From: Carya illinoinensis
Lineage: Eukaryota > Streptophyta > Magnoliopsida > Fagales > Juglandaceae
DNA: 64,000 nucleotides
Direction of reading: 5' to 3'
NCBI RefSeq assembly: GCF_018687715.1
Contig: NC_056758.1
Location: 8,268,501-8,332,500 of the forward strand
The position numbers were made by a program, and so were the translations under genes. Under the pieces are notes generated by a model. That model worked only from the letters and a program-made list of their open reading frames with translations. It was not told where the DNA came from and made no database searches. Shown here piece after piece: positions 49,001 through 61,534 of this stretch. Position 1 is the stretch's first letter, and each line of letters begins with the position of its first letter.

Positions 49001-51885
49001 ATCAGGACACTGTGCAGCTTTTCTTGCAAACTATGAAACAAAGTCAGCTGCAAGAGTGATGTTCAATAACAAGCACTATAATGTGCCCCCTTGGTCCATC
49101 AGCGTCCTTCCTGATTGCAGAAACGTAGTTTTCAATACTGCAAAGGTATGGAACTTCATCTAATGGTTTTTAACATTCTTGGTACTGTATGAACTTGAGG
49201 TTTTCTCTTATCTTATTTTATTATAAACCTAAGAAAGCTCTGTATCTGGTTCTCATTTCCCCATTTAGGTTGGAGTTCAAACATCACAATTGGAAATGTT
49301 GCCAACAAATGTTGAGATGCTCTCATGGGAGAGCTACGATGAAGATATTTCTTCTCTGGATGAGAGCTCAACAATTACAGCTCATGGTCTTTTGGAGCAG
49401 ATAAATGTCACAAGGGACGCTAGCGATTATCTATGGTATATAACAAGGTGAGGATAAATCCGTCTTCAGTGATTTCAATGTCCATTTTATGCATCTTTTT
49501 CCATGTGCTGGTGCAGCAGATCATCAACTCTTTTTTTCTCCCTAGAAACCCCACAACTGGGGAAACGGAATACCAGTGAATTTCTAAACCTTAAGAGAAA
49601 AATATTTTCACATGCACTAAACAGCATTGATATTTATTGTTAGTGTGCTACATGTACCTAATTATTTTATCTATGAAATTCAATGGATGGTCTTGGAAAG
49701 ATCTTACAATTACATGTTATTACCAAATCTTCGTTTCAATCTGGCTGCAGTGTTGAGATTGGCCAGTCTGAATCCTTCCTGCGTGGAGGTGAACTTCCCA
49801 CTCTCATTGTTCAATCAACAGGCCATGCTGTCCATGTCTTTATTAATGGAGAACTTTCAGGTACATATTTAATTTGTTTTCTTGTGGATTCCCTTTTAAT
49901 CTGATTAGCAAAGATAAACTCAACATAGATTGTTTTATTATGTTAGGATCTGCCTTTGGGACAAGGGAGATGAGGAGATTCACTTATACTGGCAAGGTCA
50001 ATCTGCGTGCAGGAACAAACAGAATTGCACTACTGAGTGTTGCTGTTGGTTTGCCAGTTAGTTCCCTTTCCCCACCTATATTGTTTACGTGATTCTACCC
50101 TGGTAATATTGTAAGCTGGTAAACAAAGAACAAGTCAGTATTGTGTAACCATTTAGTAAAGGTGGTGTCTGCTACTACAGTTCTAATAGGAGATAGCTCA
50201 ACCTATGATAACTTATCATCAGGCTATTCTATTCTGGGGTAACTGATCTAATTAATCAACACAGGATGAGAAAAGGGTTAGGAATCCTGTGTGGACTAAG
50301 TCATCTTGAAATTCAAAGAACTCTTTGGGTGCTTTATTGATGAAATCAAATCCTGAAGTAAAATGTAATCTTCAAGTGCTTCATTGATCAAATCATTCAA
50401 ATCATACGCAATAGACTTAGTGCTCTTTAGTTTTGGTTGCCTTACATCAAGCCTAGTCCAAACAACAATGTAATTAAACCATTTTATTAATCTCGGATTC
50501 TACTTATTAAGCAAAACTCTCAGATACTGAAACTCAGATCATATTGCGTAGACGTTTAACTTTTGATTGCATGGTTATTTCTTTTCTTATTTATTTGCGG
50601 ACTTAACTTTTCTGTCACGCATTCAAGAACGTTGGTGGCCACTTTGAGACATGGGACACAGGAATCCTTGGTCCAGTTGCATTGCATGGACTTGATCAGG
50701 GAAAGTGGGACTTGTCCTGGCAGAAATGGACCTACCAGGTAGCTGTGCATTGCTTCCCAGTTGTCAGCAATATATTGTTGATTCAAAAGAGTTTTACCTG
50801 ACAGCTTTCTCCCTAAACAGGTAGGGCTAAAAGGAGAGGCCATGAATCTTATTTCTACAAATGCAATTTCCTCTGTTGAATGGACACGTGGATCATTAGC
50901 TGCACAGAAACAACAGCCATTGACTTGGCATAAGGTATAAAACAAAGCAAATGCAGTCAATGTGATGGTGGAAAACAATCTGTTGGTATTGAAATTAAAA
51001 TTCTCTCTTTACTTGCCAGACATATTTCAATGCACCAGAAGGAGATGAACCACTGGCCTTGGACATGGAGGGCATGGGAAAAGGTCAAATATGGATTAAC
51101 GGACAGAGCATTGGGAGATATTGGACTGCATATGCTAGCGGTAATTGCAATGGGTGCAGTTATGCCGGAACATTTAAACCACCTAAGTGTCAGCTTGGTT
51201 GTGGCAAGCCCACCCAACGATGGTAACTACTTAAAAAAGGAAATCTATGATAAACTCAATTATTCTGAATAATGACAATTTCTTGATTAACCCCTAACAA
51301 TATTTCCCTTTCAGGTACCATGTGCCTCGATCTTGGTTGAAGCCAACACAAAATCTGCTGGTTCTCTTTGAGGAACTTGGTGGGGATCCCTCAAGGATTT
51401 CTCTTGTGAAGAGATCGATGACTGGTGTTTGTGCTGAGGTCTCTGAGTACCATCCAACCATAAAGAATTGGCACATCGAAAGCTCTGGAAAATCAGAAGA
51501 GTTCCAAAGACCCAAAGTTCACCTGCAGTGTAGTCAGGGGCAGACTATATCTTCAATTAAATTTGCCAGCTTTGGAACTCCTCTAGGAACTTGTGGGAGT
51601 TACCAGCAAGGAACATGCCATGCCACAACCTCAAATGCTATCTTAGAGAAGGTACTCAAACAGTGGGTTCTCATCTTTTACAATCCAATAGAATACATGC
51701 CTTGTTTTGATGATCATATTTAATCTTCTTTATTTAACTTTCCACAGAAGTGTATAGGGAAGCAGAGATGCACAGTCACCATATCCAACAGTAACTTCGG
51801 GCAAGACCCATGTCCAAATGTGTTGAAGAGGTTATCAGTTGAAGCTGTTTGTGCTCCCATGGCTACTACAAATTGGGGTAATTAA
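46086..51885 (+). CDS. BGAL3: Beta-galactosidase, GH35, with C-terminal SUEL-type lectin domain
   Basis: Secreted exo-beta-galactosidase acting on cell-wall galactan side chains. Nineteen exons: 46086-46262, 46357-46452, 46564-46676, 46818-46884, 47024-47116, 47356-47499, 47665-47753, 47860-47965, 48061-48148, 48772-48890, 48981-49145, 49269-49447, 49751-49860, 49947-50056, 50628-50738, 50821-50934, 51020-51222, 51315-51651, 51748-51885. All introns are GT-AG; the frame stays open for 852 residues, the usual length of the plant BGAL1/3 group. Residues 1-27 look like a signal peptide. The GH35 signature [14 protein letters not shown] ends near residue 188 (acid/base Glu186); the nucleophile is Glu255 in WTEAWSGWF. 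Beta-sandwich domains follow, then a Cys-rich galactose-binding-lectin-like domain at about 761-845. The start has G at -3 and +4. Assignment to BGAL3 rather than a close paralogue is by memory of family sequences. Confidence 0.95.
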
Positions 51886-53115
51886 TCAGGTAAAAGAGGC
51901 TAGAACTGCTTATAAATGTTGTATCTGATTTTTAACTACATCCTACGGGCAAGAGAAGCAAGGAAAGAAGAATAAAAAGAAGGTATAGGAAAAAGGTATT
52001 CTAGTTTGTTTAGTTGGAGTGCATATAGTCTGTCAGGTGGATGGTAGCTCTGGCCAAAGTGCTTGCTGCCGAAGGCAATTAGTTCTTAATTTAAGTGAGG
52101 TTAATGAACTTAGTGTGAAATAGTGATTTTTAGTAGGGGAGTTTGTAAATGCCAGGGGTCCTAAAATTTGGTCCCTCTGTTTAAATTTAGAGCCCCAGTC
52201 CCCTACCTTTTTAACTGGAAATGGGCAACTGGGAAAAGAGGTGGTGGTTTTCTGTTTACTGTGATCTGTATTTCTGTTTGTATTAAAATAATGGGGAAAA
52301 ATCAACCCCAATTTGGGTTCATGTTGGGAGCGGATCCTAGTATGTATGGCCCGTGTTTTCTGTGCAATTGATTAATTTAAAGCCAATTCCATGACCATCT
52401 TTCTTCATGGTGGTACCTTTTTCTCAGACTTTTTTCTCTTCAATTTCGTCAAAAGTGGGGATCAAATACCTTATTCTAAAATCTATGAAAATGAGCCTTT
52501 TTTATTCTTTTTATAAAAAAAAAAAAAAATTTTGAGCACTCACTTGCAATATACCATGTTAAAGTGTTGCGATTTACCATGCAATTAGCAGATATAAAGT
52601 TGGTCTAACATTTTTAGAAAGTACACAGGAAAAGACGAACGTTTCAAACTTCTTATATATATATAGAGATTCTCCTCATATTTCGTTTCTCTTAATGCGA
52701 AAATATTGTATTTATAACCAAATAAATATTTTCATTTACGTTTGAACGAGGAATATTTTTTCTTTTTCTTTTTCTTTTTTTTTTTTTTAATTTTTTTCCG
52801 AACTGACAAACCTGACCTAATGAATCTAGAATTTATATCAGGGTTGTGCATATTTATATATACTCATGATTCCTAAATTATGCATGCCTTTCAACCTCCA
52901 TAGGTATCCATCCAAACACTGCGAGTGCATTTTACGAAATCTAACATTATTAAGGCACTCTACCGTATTAAAAGTGCAAAGTTCAAACAAGTAAAACCAC
53001 GGAATTCGATACAAATGGGAACAAGAAACTGACAAGATTTCACATATAATAGCATAATGGTGAGATGTATAATAAACCCCGTTCAGACAGATTCAACTGC
53101 ATCACTATTGAGGTT
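51886..53115. other. Convergent 3' intergenic region
   Basis: Lies between the beta-galactosidase stop codon and the thioredoxin stop codon, so it holds both 3' UTRs. AATAAT/ATTAAAATAATGG at 52,279-52,292 is a possible poly(A) signal for the former. Poly-A (52,517-52,530) and poly-T tracts follow. No gene is seen. Confidence 0.4.
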
Positions 53116-55317
53116 TTATGCAGTAGCCAAGTGCTTTGCTAGAGTCTGCTGCAGTTCCTCTTTCTTTGCTCCCACCACCTTGTCCACAATCTTCCCTTCT
53201 TTCAAGAACATGAAAGTTGGCATTGCCTCCACAGCCCAGTCTTGAGCAACCGACTGCAAACCAGAAATTAATTATGAGATATATTATATTTATTCCACTT
53301 TCATCTTATTATGTTGGTGTCGTATTTGTTGATTAACCCCTGAATTTTTTCTAGAGAAATAAAAAAGGTATGCAAGAGTTTTTTTTTTTTTTTGATGTCT
53401 GGGAGCCTATCCAAGGCCGAAGGGCCCTACCCCTATAGAATAAATCCCGGTCCCATGCAGTTATGCAAGAGTTATGGGTACTACCACATCAACAAAGTAG
53501 GATAAAAGGGAAAGAAGAGTTTAACATATAGCATTGTCCTATAGGAGTGGCAGTATGTAGCAAATGTTTCTAAAGCTGTGTATATATATATATTTTTTTT
53601 TTTAATTATTGGGCGAGAAATTTTCTTGCTTTTTTTTTTTTTTTTTTTTTTTTCTGTAATGAATGCTTGCCATTTTGAAGAGAAGGCTTTCCATGACAAC
53701 ATCTTGAATTTTCATTACCTTCAGTTCATCCACATCCACTTTGAGAAATGTAACATCTGGCAATTTCTTAGCCAATTCTGCCAGGAATGGGGAAATGAAG
53801 CGGCATGGACCACACCAGGAAGCGGTGAAATCAACAACCATCTGCATCAACCAGAGAGATGGGTACAATGCCAAGAAAGCAACAAAATGACAAAAGATGT
53901 GAAATCAATGGGAAACACATGGTCCACGCCACCAAACTGTCAAATTGACAACCATCTGCATCAAATAAGTAGATTTAAAATGCAAGATCCAAACTCAACC
54001 AGTAGCGCCAAAGAACATGACTAAATTGACCCAAAGGTAGAAAGATTTTTCTCTCAATTTATTTCTTAAAATTTTACAACAGGCCGTACTCTGTCTCTGT
54101 TGTAGAAGATGACCATCTCTTTCCCTAGCCACAACCTTCAGCCATGTCAAGTTAGAAACTAAAGAAACATTTGACAATGGGATAATAAAATATTACAAAA
54201 TTCGCGCCACATATTTGTTACAAAAATTAGGCGAGTAATGCTCAAGCCAACTCAAAAAGACTTCACTAAAAGAACCAAATGCCTTGTTTTAAATTTTTAA
54301 TCCCAGTGATCACATTTCCATTAGTGACCACATTTCCATCAGTGATCACATTTCCATTAAAATAACTATGTTAATGTATATATTGCAACCCTAGCCAGAA
54401 CCCCAACTACCAAAAGGTTCATCCCCAACACAACAAATTGGCAACCATAAAATTTTTCTTGTATCTCACTTCTATGGCACAAAACCAGAGCCCCATCATT
54501 AAGTTGCCAACACAATGATAAAAATCGTCCTGCAGACCCCACTATCATATTTTATTCCATCAAAACTTGTTTTTCTGGAGTTTTCCCAAAGCTAGATTCA
54601 CGTGAAAGTATCAAGGCAAAGACAAAATACAACTTCCAAAACCATCTTTAAAAAATCTCTCTTTAGCTCTCAGAAGATATGGGAAACGAAAAAGAAACAA
54701 AAGTAGAACTTTTCATCATCCAAGCAACACAGAACGAGTTGAGATAGACGTACAGAGATATCGACCTAACAAAGACTCGTAACAAAAGAAAACTCAAACA
54801 GAATTATCCAGGAAAAAAAAAAAAAACAGATAAACAGGCCTGTAGAGGCACATATTCGGATGAAAACCCGATTCAAAGATAACAAAATGAAACCAAAGTT
54901 CAAAACTTCATCAGATAAATGTCACCCATTACGGCATCAAGATGGTTCTATTAGAAACCACAAACACATGTACCCAACAAAAAATGGTAACGTACGCACT
55001 AACACAAGACCTATTATAACAGACGCAAAATCCAGATTAAGCTAGATAAGTCAGATAAGAATAAAACAACTTAGATCCAATATTTGGAATATCCAAAATA
55101 CCCAAAAACGCATAACACAGATAAAACCATAACACTAACAAAGTCAAATCCATAATACAGATCAATCAAGCCAAAAGTAAATACCAATAGTAAATTATGT
55201 TTAATAATAAATGAAAAGGGAAGAAACCAGTTTTTTGGAGCCGTTGCCCTTCTGGAGCTGTTCATTCCAGGCCTCAACAGTATGCACACCGATCACTTGC
55301 CCTTCTTCTGCTGCCAT
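53116..55317 (-). CDS. Thioredoxin h (cytosolic)
   Basis: Small dithiol-disulfide oxidoreductase. Three exons on the minus strand: 55228-55317, 53719-53841 and 53116-53253, with GT-AG introns of 1,386 and 465 bp; joined, they give 116 residues, the usual length of subgroup-I plant thioredoxin h. Exon 1 encodes [17 protein letters not shown], with no transit peptide, so the protein should be cytosolic. Exon 2 carries the active site WCGPC (Cys40, Cys43) inside [14 protein letters not shown]. Exon 3 has the cis-proline (Pro83, AMPTF) and the [13 protein letters not shown]-terminus. The intron positions match the usual plant thioredoxin h structure. It converges on the beta-galactosidase gene. 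Intron 1 contains a degenerate duplicate of the start of exon 2 (53,910-53,955), and intron 2 has long poly-T tracts. Confidence 0.95.
53910..53955 (-). pseudogene. Duplicated, mutated pseudo-exon in thioredoxin intron 1
   Basis: Exactly 114 bp upstream (in the gene's sense) of exon 2 is a second copy of its acceptor and first codons. The TTGATGCAG acceptor is kept, then the frame reads [16 protein letters not shown] and stops at TGA. Compared with [15 protein letters not shown], the first active-site Cys is Arg and the residue two before Trp-Cys has changed. Homology extends back across the acceptor into the intron, so this is a local tandem duplication and not a retrocopy. Confidence 0.7.
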
Positions 55318-57551
55318 TTCTCTCACACTCTTCTCTCTTTCCCCAAATATTTTCTCGCAAAACAGACTCAACACGCAAAATGAAACGCCCCTTCTCGTCA
55401 TATAGATAAGCAACTGTGAATGGATTGTATCCTTAAAACATGAACCTTAGGTTCTGATTTGAATTACGAGGTTGCCATCGAAGATGAGGACACGGCGACA
55501 CGCCATACGCACGGAAAATCCCAGGATGCAAAAAAAGGGGCGAAAAACTGCTGGATATAGTAAATAATAAATAATAATTCATTAAAAAATCATTTCCCAA
55601 CAGAGGTACACGTCGGCAAGATCCTCGCCGACTATAGCATTTATTATAAATTTATAAGGCACTGTTGAAAAAATGAAAGTATTTTATTTAGTATTATAAT
55701 TTTTTAAATTTTTTTAAATTTTTACATAAAATAAATAATTTAAAATTTTTAAATTACGAGATAATAATATTATTAAAAAATTTATTTTAATAATATTTTA
55801 TTTAATTTTTAACTTTTATCTAAAACTATCTTATTATTTAAATGATACTTAAGTAAATATCTTTTTCTTTTTTTTAACATTTTTTAAATCATTTAAAAAA
55901 ATCACAAACATAATAAAAAAATATTTCGTTAATCCGTTAAGTAAAAATAAAAATAAAAATATAATTTAATACAAAAACTTTTGTAGAAAAATTGGGCGGG
56001 AGTATATTTTTATCTCTTTTTGTAATATTTAATTATTTATATGACCGTCACACGTGGATATGCCTACGAGAGAATAAATTATCGATTTAAAAAAATGCAG
56101 AGAATAAACTATCTTACGAAGCAAGTTGTTTGAAACTTTGATGTGATAGATTGTCAAAATATTTTAAAAAATAATTTATATAATTTTAAAGTGCATATAA
56201 ATTATTATTATTATTATTTTTTATAATTGATTCTATCATTTTTTTCAAAAGATGTATGGAGACTTGGACGCTTAAAATTGTATTTTCTATTATTCAAATA
56301 TTTATATTTAAAAATGCATTTAATATATTATACTAAATTGCATCATTTGTTATAGTTCATTTTATAATTTTATTTATAGAATTAATTATGCTTTTAGGTG
56401 AAATATAAGCTTATTTGAATTGGAGTTTACAATAAGAGTTTTGTTATATATAAGCACAGTCGCACACTAATATGTATCAATACTGATTTATTTATATTTA
56501 AAATTTAAATTAACATTATTTTTAATAAAATTTACTTTTTAATCAATTATATTATATTAATATACAGATTAATGTATAACTATACTTATAACTATATTTT
56601 TCTTTACAATAATTAATTGGCGCTAGGTGAAGTGAACATTGAGCAAGAGAGTTAAGAGGTTAGCTAGTAAAAGGAGTTAGTTGATAGAATAATGTCACTA
56701 CAAGACAAAATGAGTCCACATTCAGGTGTAGGACAAACCAGCCATCGTTTTTGGTGGATGCTGATGTGCCTTTGCGTCTACTTTTCTAGGAATTAGACTC
56801 TTGGATGTCGTCCCAAGTATTGGTTTGGTTTAGTTATAAAGAGAAGATGAAACAAATGTTAACGGTTAAATAAAATATTATTAAAAAATATTATTTTTAT
56901 TTTAAAATTTATAAAAATTAAATTATTTATTTTATTTTATGTATAATTTTTTCTATAATAATAAAATGAGATGAAATCATTTAATTTTTATAACTACATC
57001 AGACCTTAATGTCGCACATCAAAAACATTACTTCTAACTATCACCATACCCAAGTCTTAGGATCGATGCAAATAATATTTTGGTACTAATATGTTTTGAG
57101 ATTAACTCTATATATATATATATATGTAAGTATGTCATTGTATTATCATGTATATATTGTATATATATATGTGTGTGTGGAAGAATTAGAGTCCAGAAAT
57201 TTATAAAATAAATATACATTGAAAACATTAAAAAACAAAATTAGAGATAATGGTATTAAAAGATAATATTAAAAAATACAAACTTGAATTGAAATACGTA
57301 AAATAAAAAATAAAAAAGAATAAAAGAGTATAGAAATATTATGATCATTGAAATTTGATACTTTTATTCGGAAAACAAAGCCCTTACAGTTACAGGCATA
57401 CACACGCATATTCCTACGCCTAAGCGCACGCGATGAATATTAATATGGCAACGAATTCAGTAGTACTTGAAATTTTTCCGATATGAATCTTCTTCCAATA
57501 TATAAGCATGTTCGGTACTCCTCACGATCGGGGCCGGACCGTAGCGCCCGC
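55318..57551. other. Thioredoxin promoter side and chalcone synthase 3' side
   Basis: Contains the thioredoxin h promoter just right of 55,317 and the chalcone synthase 3' UTR near 57,350-57,551. Between them is AT-rich sequence with a likely TGTTTGGTTA-family MITE at 56,814-57,005 and TA microsatellites at 57,108-57,126. No further gene is recognised. Confidence 0.4.
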
Positions 57552-58884
57552 TTAGATGTTGACACTGTGCAGCACGATCGTCTCGACCGTCAAACCTGGT
57601 CCAAACCCAAAGAGAACACCCCACTCGAGACCTTCACCTGTCGTTGCCTTTCCTTCCTTCGCCGACTTCTTTCTCATCTCGTCCAATATGAACAGCACAC
57701 ATGCGCTCGACATGTTCCCATAATCACTCAGAACCTGTCTTGTTGCTCTCATTTTCTCTTCTTTCAGTCCGAGCTTGGCCTCCACCTGGTCGAGAATGGC
57801 TGGCCCTCCCGGATGTGCTATCCAGAATATTGAGTTCCAATCACTTATCCCGATCGGAGTAAAAGCTTCCACCAAGCTCTTCTCGATGTTCTTTGATATT
57901 AATCCGGGCACATCCTTCAGCAAGTGAAAAGTGAGGCCAACTTCTCTTAGGTGTCCGTCGATTGCACCGTCGGAGTCAGGTAGGATTGTCTGTGCTGCCG
58001 ACACGACTTGGTATAGTGGACGTTCGATCGATGTATCGGGGTCTGCGCCGACAATAAGAGCAGCAGCGCCGTCACCGAAGAGGGCTTGGCCGACCAGAGA
58101 GTCCAGGTGAGAATCGGAGGGGCCGCGGAAAGTGACGGCCGTGATTTCAGAGCAGACCACGAGAACACGTGCACCTCTGTTGTTCTCGGCCAAATCTTTG
58201 GCGAGTCGGAGCACAGTGCCGCCAGCGAAGCAGCCCTGTTGATACATCATGTAACGCTTCACGGAGGGTCGAAGGCCGAGGAGCTTGGTGAGTTGGTAAT
58301 CGGCACCGGGCATGTCCACGCCGGAGGTTGTGCAGAAAACGAGGTGGGTGATGCGGGATTTGGGCTGGCCCCATTCCTTGATTGCCTTGGATGCCGCTTC
58401 CTTTCCCAGCTTGGGCACCTCCAAAACCACTATGTCTTGACGTGCGTCTAGAGAAGGAGCCATGTACGCACACATATTGGGATTTTCCTTCAGAATTTCT
58501 TCAGTCAAGTACATGTAACGCTTCTTTATCATCGATTTGTCACCTGTTAATATATAACTCAAAATTGTTCTGTGTTAGCTAGTACTGCAAGTTTTTTCAA
58601 GAAATATATGATAAAATTAATGAGATGATGATGAGAATTACGTCTATATATATGTGCATTTCTCTTATAATAATCTAATCATATATAGATGCATGTAGAC
58701 ACATACACATGCGTTTGAACTTCTCTTTCAGCTCGGTCATGTGCTCGCTCTTTGTGATCCTGAAGTAAAAGTCAGGATAGTCAGCTTGAGAGACGCAATT
58801 GGAGGGAGTGGCTGTGCCAATGGCCAAAATGTTGGCTGGACCCTGTGCTCGCTGAGCCTTTCGGATTTCCTCCATGGACGCCAT
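57552..58884 (-). CDS. CHS: Chalcone synthase (type III polyketide synthase)
   Basis: Condenses p-coumaroyl-CoA with three malonyl-CoA to naringenin chalcone, the entry to flavonoids; cytosolic/ER-associated homodimer. Two exons on the minus strand, 58707-58884 and 57552-58543, with a 163-bp GT-AG intron splitting the Cys60 codon (T|GT), the conserved intron position of plant CHS genes. 389 residues, the standard length. By alfalfa CHS2 numbering the catalytic residues are present: Cys164 (QQGCFAGG), Phe215 (VTFRGPSD), His303 (WIAHPGGP) and Asn336 (YGNMSSAC), plus the C-terminal signature [25 protein letters not shown] is CHS-like, not stilbene-synthase-like. A second in-frame ATG three codons on (MASMEE) is a less likely start. 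The promoter has a G-box and MYB-type sites. Confidence 0.97.
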
Positions 58885-59020
58885 GCCTCTTGCTTGACCC
58901 TAGTTTCTTAATTTCTATATATAGCAAGGGTCGTACGTTCGTGCTTGTTAATGAACGGGGCAGTAGTACCAAGTTTACTGGAAATTATGGCAGTAGTACT
59001 CGTGAATCAGTTGGAACACC

Positions 59021-59107
59021 ATTTATATGAACTGAATTTTTGTAGGAGGGGATGGGGGTAGGTTGAATGACCGGGGCAGATGGTGGCCACGTGAGCTATG
59101 GGTTAGG
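59021..59107 (-). promoter_or_regulatory. CHS core promoter: TATA box, MYB-type sites and G-box
   Basis: In the minus sense, a TATA box (TATAAAT, 59,027-59,021) lies about 137 bp before the CHS ATG. Farther upstream are AACCTACC (59,064-59,057, an H-box/MYB recognition-type site), the palindromic G-box CACGTG (59,093-59,088) and CCTAACC (59,107-59,101, MYB-type). G-box plus MYB element within about 20 bp is the known arrangement of light-responsive units in CHS promoters. A second TATA-like string (CTATATATAG, 58,914-58,925) is too close to the ATG to be the main one. Confidence 0.6.
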
Positions 59108-60501
59108 CTATTCTAACAGATGGTAGATATGGTGCCAAATTTCTCCACGAAAGTCCCACCTACGTGTGCCCGCGGTATTGTTAGTTCTCAAGTTTCATTC
59201 ACATCTGCGTATATGTTTGATTGTCCCAGACTCTCAGCTGGGATATGCTGTCTAAAAGAGAGAGAAAACAGACAGGAGTTGAAGCGAGTATGTATCAACG
59301 TAATTTGATGTTGCGCTGTTTTTTCAGCGTTAGGTTTGAATGTTTGTTGGAGTTCTTGGTCATTTAAAGACTCATGGTACTAGTCGGACACAAAGGTGAG
59401 ATAATTAGGAGGGACCCAAATGTCGGTGTCTTAAGCCCGTGACCAATTTGATAGTTCGAAGGATTAGGTATATGTTTTGAGCATTTCTTTTCGTTTATTT
59501 AGCATTTAAAATGTTATCAATTAGGCATTATCATTTGTGGTATTCTTTGGCTCTCAGTGAAGCGGAGCACTTTTCCTGTAAATAGACATTTTCATCTGGG
59601 TTTCCATTTTCGCAAAGGCGATTTCACATATCATCTCATTCTATATTATCTATCTTGACATTTAAATATAAATACTTTTTAATTTTTAAATTTTTATCTA
59701 ATCATTACAAATCTTCTAAACTTTCAAATAAGACATAAAAAAATAATTTAACTTTTTCAAATTTTAAAAAAATTATATTTTAACAATATTTAATTTCATA
59801 ATATTTTTATTTAATTTTTTTCCTTTCATTTTTCAAAATCACATAAAACATCTTAACTCAATCATTTCATTATTATTCTTAAAATATTTAACTATTATTT
59901 ATATATTTCTCAACTGTGTAACCAAATAAAACACGAGTTCTACTTTTGCTATTTGTAGCATATTCCGAATCCTGTACATTATTTGATACGTGACATAATT
60001 TTATTATTATTATTATTTTTTTTTTATGCAAACTAAATCTTGTGATGCCAGCGAAATTTGCAGGAAGAAGGTAAGCAAATTTTCTACATCGCTAGTTTAT
60101 TTAGTGCATCAATAAGCAAGGTTAGAAATAAATTTTTCTTGCAAAAATGGCAGAGGAGCAAGTTATCAGGGCACAAAAGGACTCCATAATTGCAAAGAAA
60201 CCTCGGTTGATGGGGAGAAACAAATAAAAAGGCCAGATACAAGGGATGAGAATGAGCGATTCACCCAAAGCAATATAAGTAAACGATCGCAATATAACTT
60301 CTCAAAAGTGGCATATTCTGTTCTATTTGAAAGGAAAAATGTTACAACAAATTTGTCTTTACCAGAAAGGTTTATGCAAAATTCACCTAGAGCCAGACTA
60401 CAGCAACTTGAGGTGAGGATACAAGAACTGGGATAACACCAAGTCCAGGTGGCACTCGAATTGATTAAACCCAAGGGTTGGGCAGCCTAAATAGCTCATG
60501 A
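59108..60501. other. Intergenic region between CHS promoter and HISN2 3' end
   Basis: The left part continues the CHS upstream region. An AT-rich MITE-like stretch lies near 59,640-59,935 (CATCTCATTCTAT..., ending TGTGTAACCAAATAAAA). About 60,160-60,501 is probably the HISN2 3' UTR. The 102-codon minus frame at 60,166-60,474 is Cys/Leu/Ser-rich and not recognised. Confidence 0.4.
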
Positions 60502-61534
60502 CTAGCCTTCTGATCTCCGACTGCTCTTTTCCTCGATACCTGACTGAGAAAATCTCTGCCGGAGAACTTGCATAACATCTTCTATCTTCACATCTTTAAC
60601 TGCCAGAAGAACCATGGCATGATAGAGGACATCTGCCATCTCTGAGGCAGTTCGTGACTTATCCTCGTTCTCCTCCAGCGTTTGACACAACTCATTTGCC
60701 TCCTCCCTGCAAAGAAAAATTCAGATCCATAAAAATCTACGATTGAAATTCTTAAAGATCTTCTCCGATTTTTATAGGTTTTTTCAATTTTACAGTAGAA
60801 AGGTGTCCATTAAAAGCAAATTGACAATCCAATGCTCTACCTGATTTTTGAGCATAGAAGGTGGTTATCAAGTAATAACCGTCTTGTCCATGAGGGTTTT
60901 CCGCTTTGTGCTGCCGCTAGTTCTACTTTGCGTTGGGAGATTGTTGACTCTAATGAGTACAGAGTGGTTAATGCCAATTTACTTCCTTCAACCTGCCAAA
61001 AATGATCCGATCACTAAAAGTCTTGCTAATAGGTATGTGACAATGACGCATGAAATGGTTGAAGGTGAAAACCTGTACCTGTTCTTGTAAGTCAGAAACT
61101 GATGTGTAATAACAAGTTTCTGAACCCGTATGACAGGTAGGTCCATCAGGCTTCCCAAGGTATATTATCTGAAAAATAGTTGGTTAAAATTATAAGAAAC
61201 CCAAGAGACTGATGATTCACATATTGGGTAAACTAAAAATAATATATATGCAAACAGATGTTCCAACTCAAAGTCTTCCGACACATACAGAGTCACGATC
61301 ACAGTCAAGAAATATATCATGAATATTGATAAAATTCTTTGAGGTCTCTCCCTTCGTCCATAATGTAGACCGTGACCTGCTAAAAAATGTTGCCTTCCGA
61401 GAAGAAATGGTTGTAAGGACTGCATCTTGATTTGCAAAGCCTTGCATTAGTATGGCTCCAGTATCAACATGTTGAGCAATTGCCACTGCCAAACCTTTTT
61501 CATCCCATTTTACACTGTCTAACAAAGTTTGAAC
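60502..61534 (-). CDS. HISN2: Histidine biosynthesis bifunctional PRA-PH/PRA-CH (HISN2), 3' part
   Basis: Catalyses steps two and three of plastid histidine synthesis: phosphoribosyl-ATP pyrophosphohydrolase and phosphoribosyl-AMP cyclohydrolase. Four exons on the minus strand, 61289-61534, 61079-61168, 60841-60992 and 60502-60706 (stop TAG), all GT-AG, give 230 residues in one frame. The cyclohydrolase half comes first, with TISSRKATFFSRSRSTLWTKGETS, DCDRDS and GPTCHTGSETC (metal-binding Asp/Cys/His). The linker LALTTLYSLESTISQRK joins it to the MazG-like pyrophosphohydrolase half (KIREEANELC, EMADVLYHAMVLL), ending RFSQSGIEEK. Compared with the Arabidopsis protein (about 280 aa), some 50 N-terminal residues including the transit peptide are missing. 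They must lie to the right of 61,534, probably beyond the window. Confidence 0.93.

Noticed and set aside
58086..58451. 121-codon plus-strand frame across CHS
   Set aside because: Antisense shadow of the highly conserved chalcone synthase exon 2.
60848..61090. 80-codon plus-strand frame
   Set aside because: It is the antisense of the HISN2 exon at 60,841-60,992 plus intron; the minus strand encodes the conserved linker.
46086..61534. Possible metabolic gene cluster (BGAL, thioredoxin, CHS, HISN2)
   Set aside because: The four genes belong to unrelated pathways, there is no tailoring enzyme or duplicate of CHS, and spacing and orientation are ordinary.
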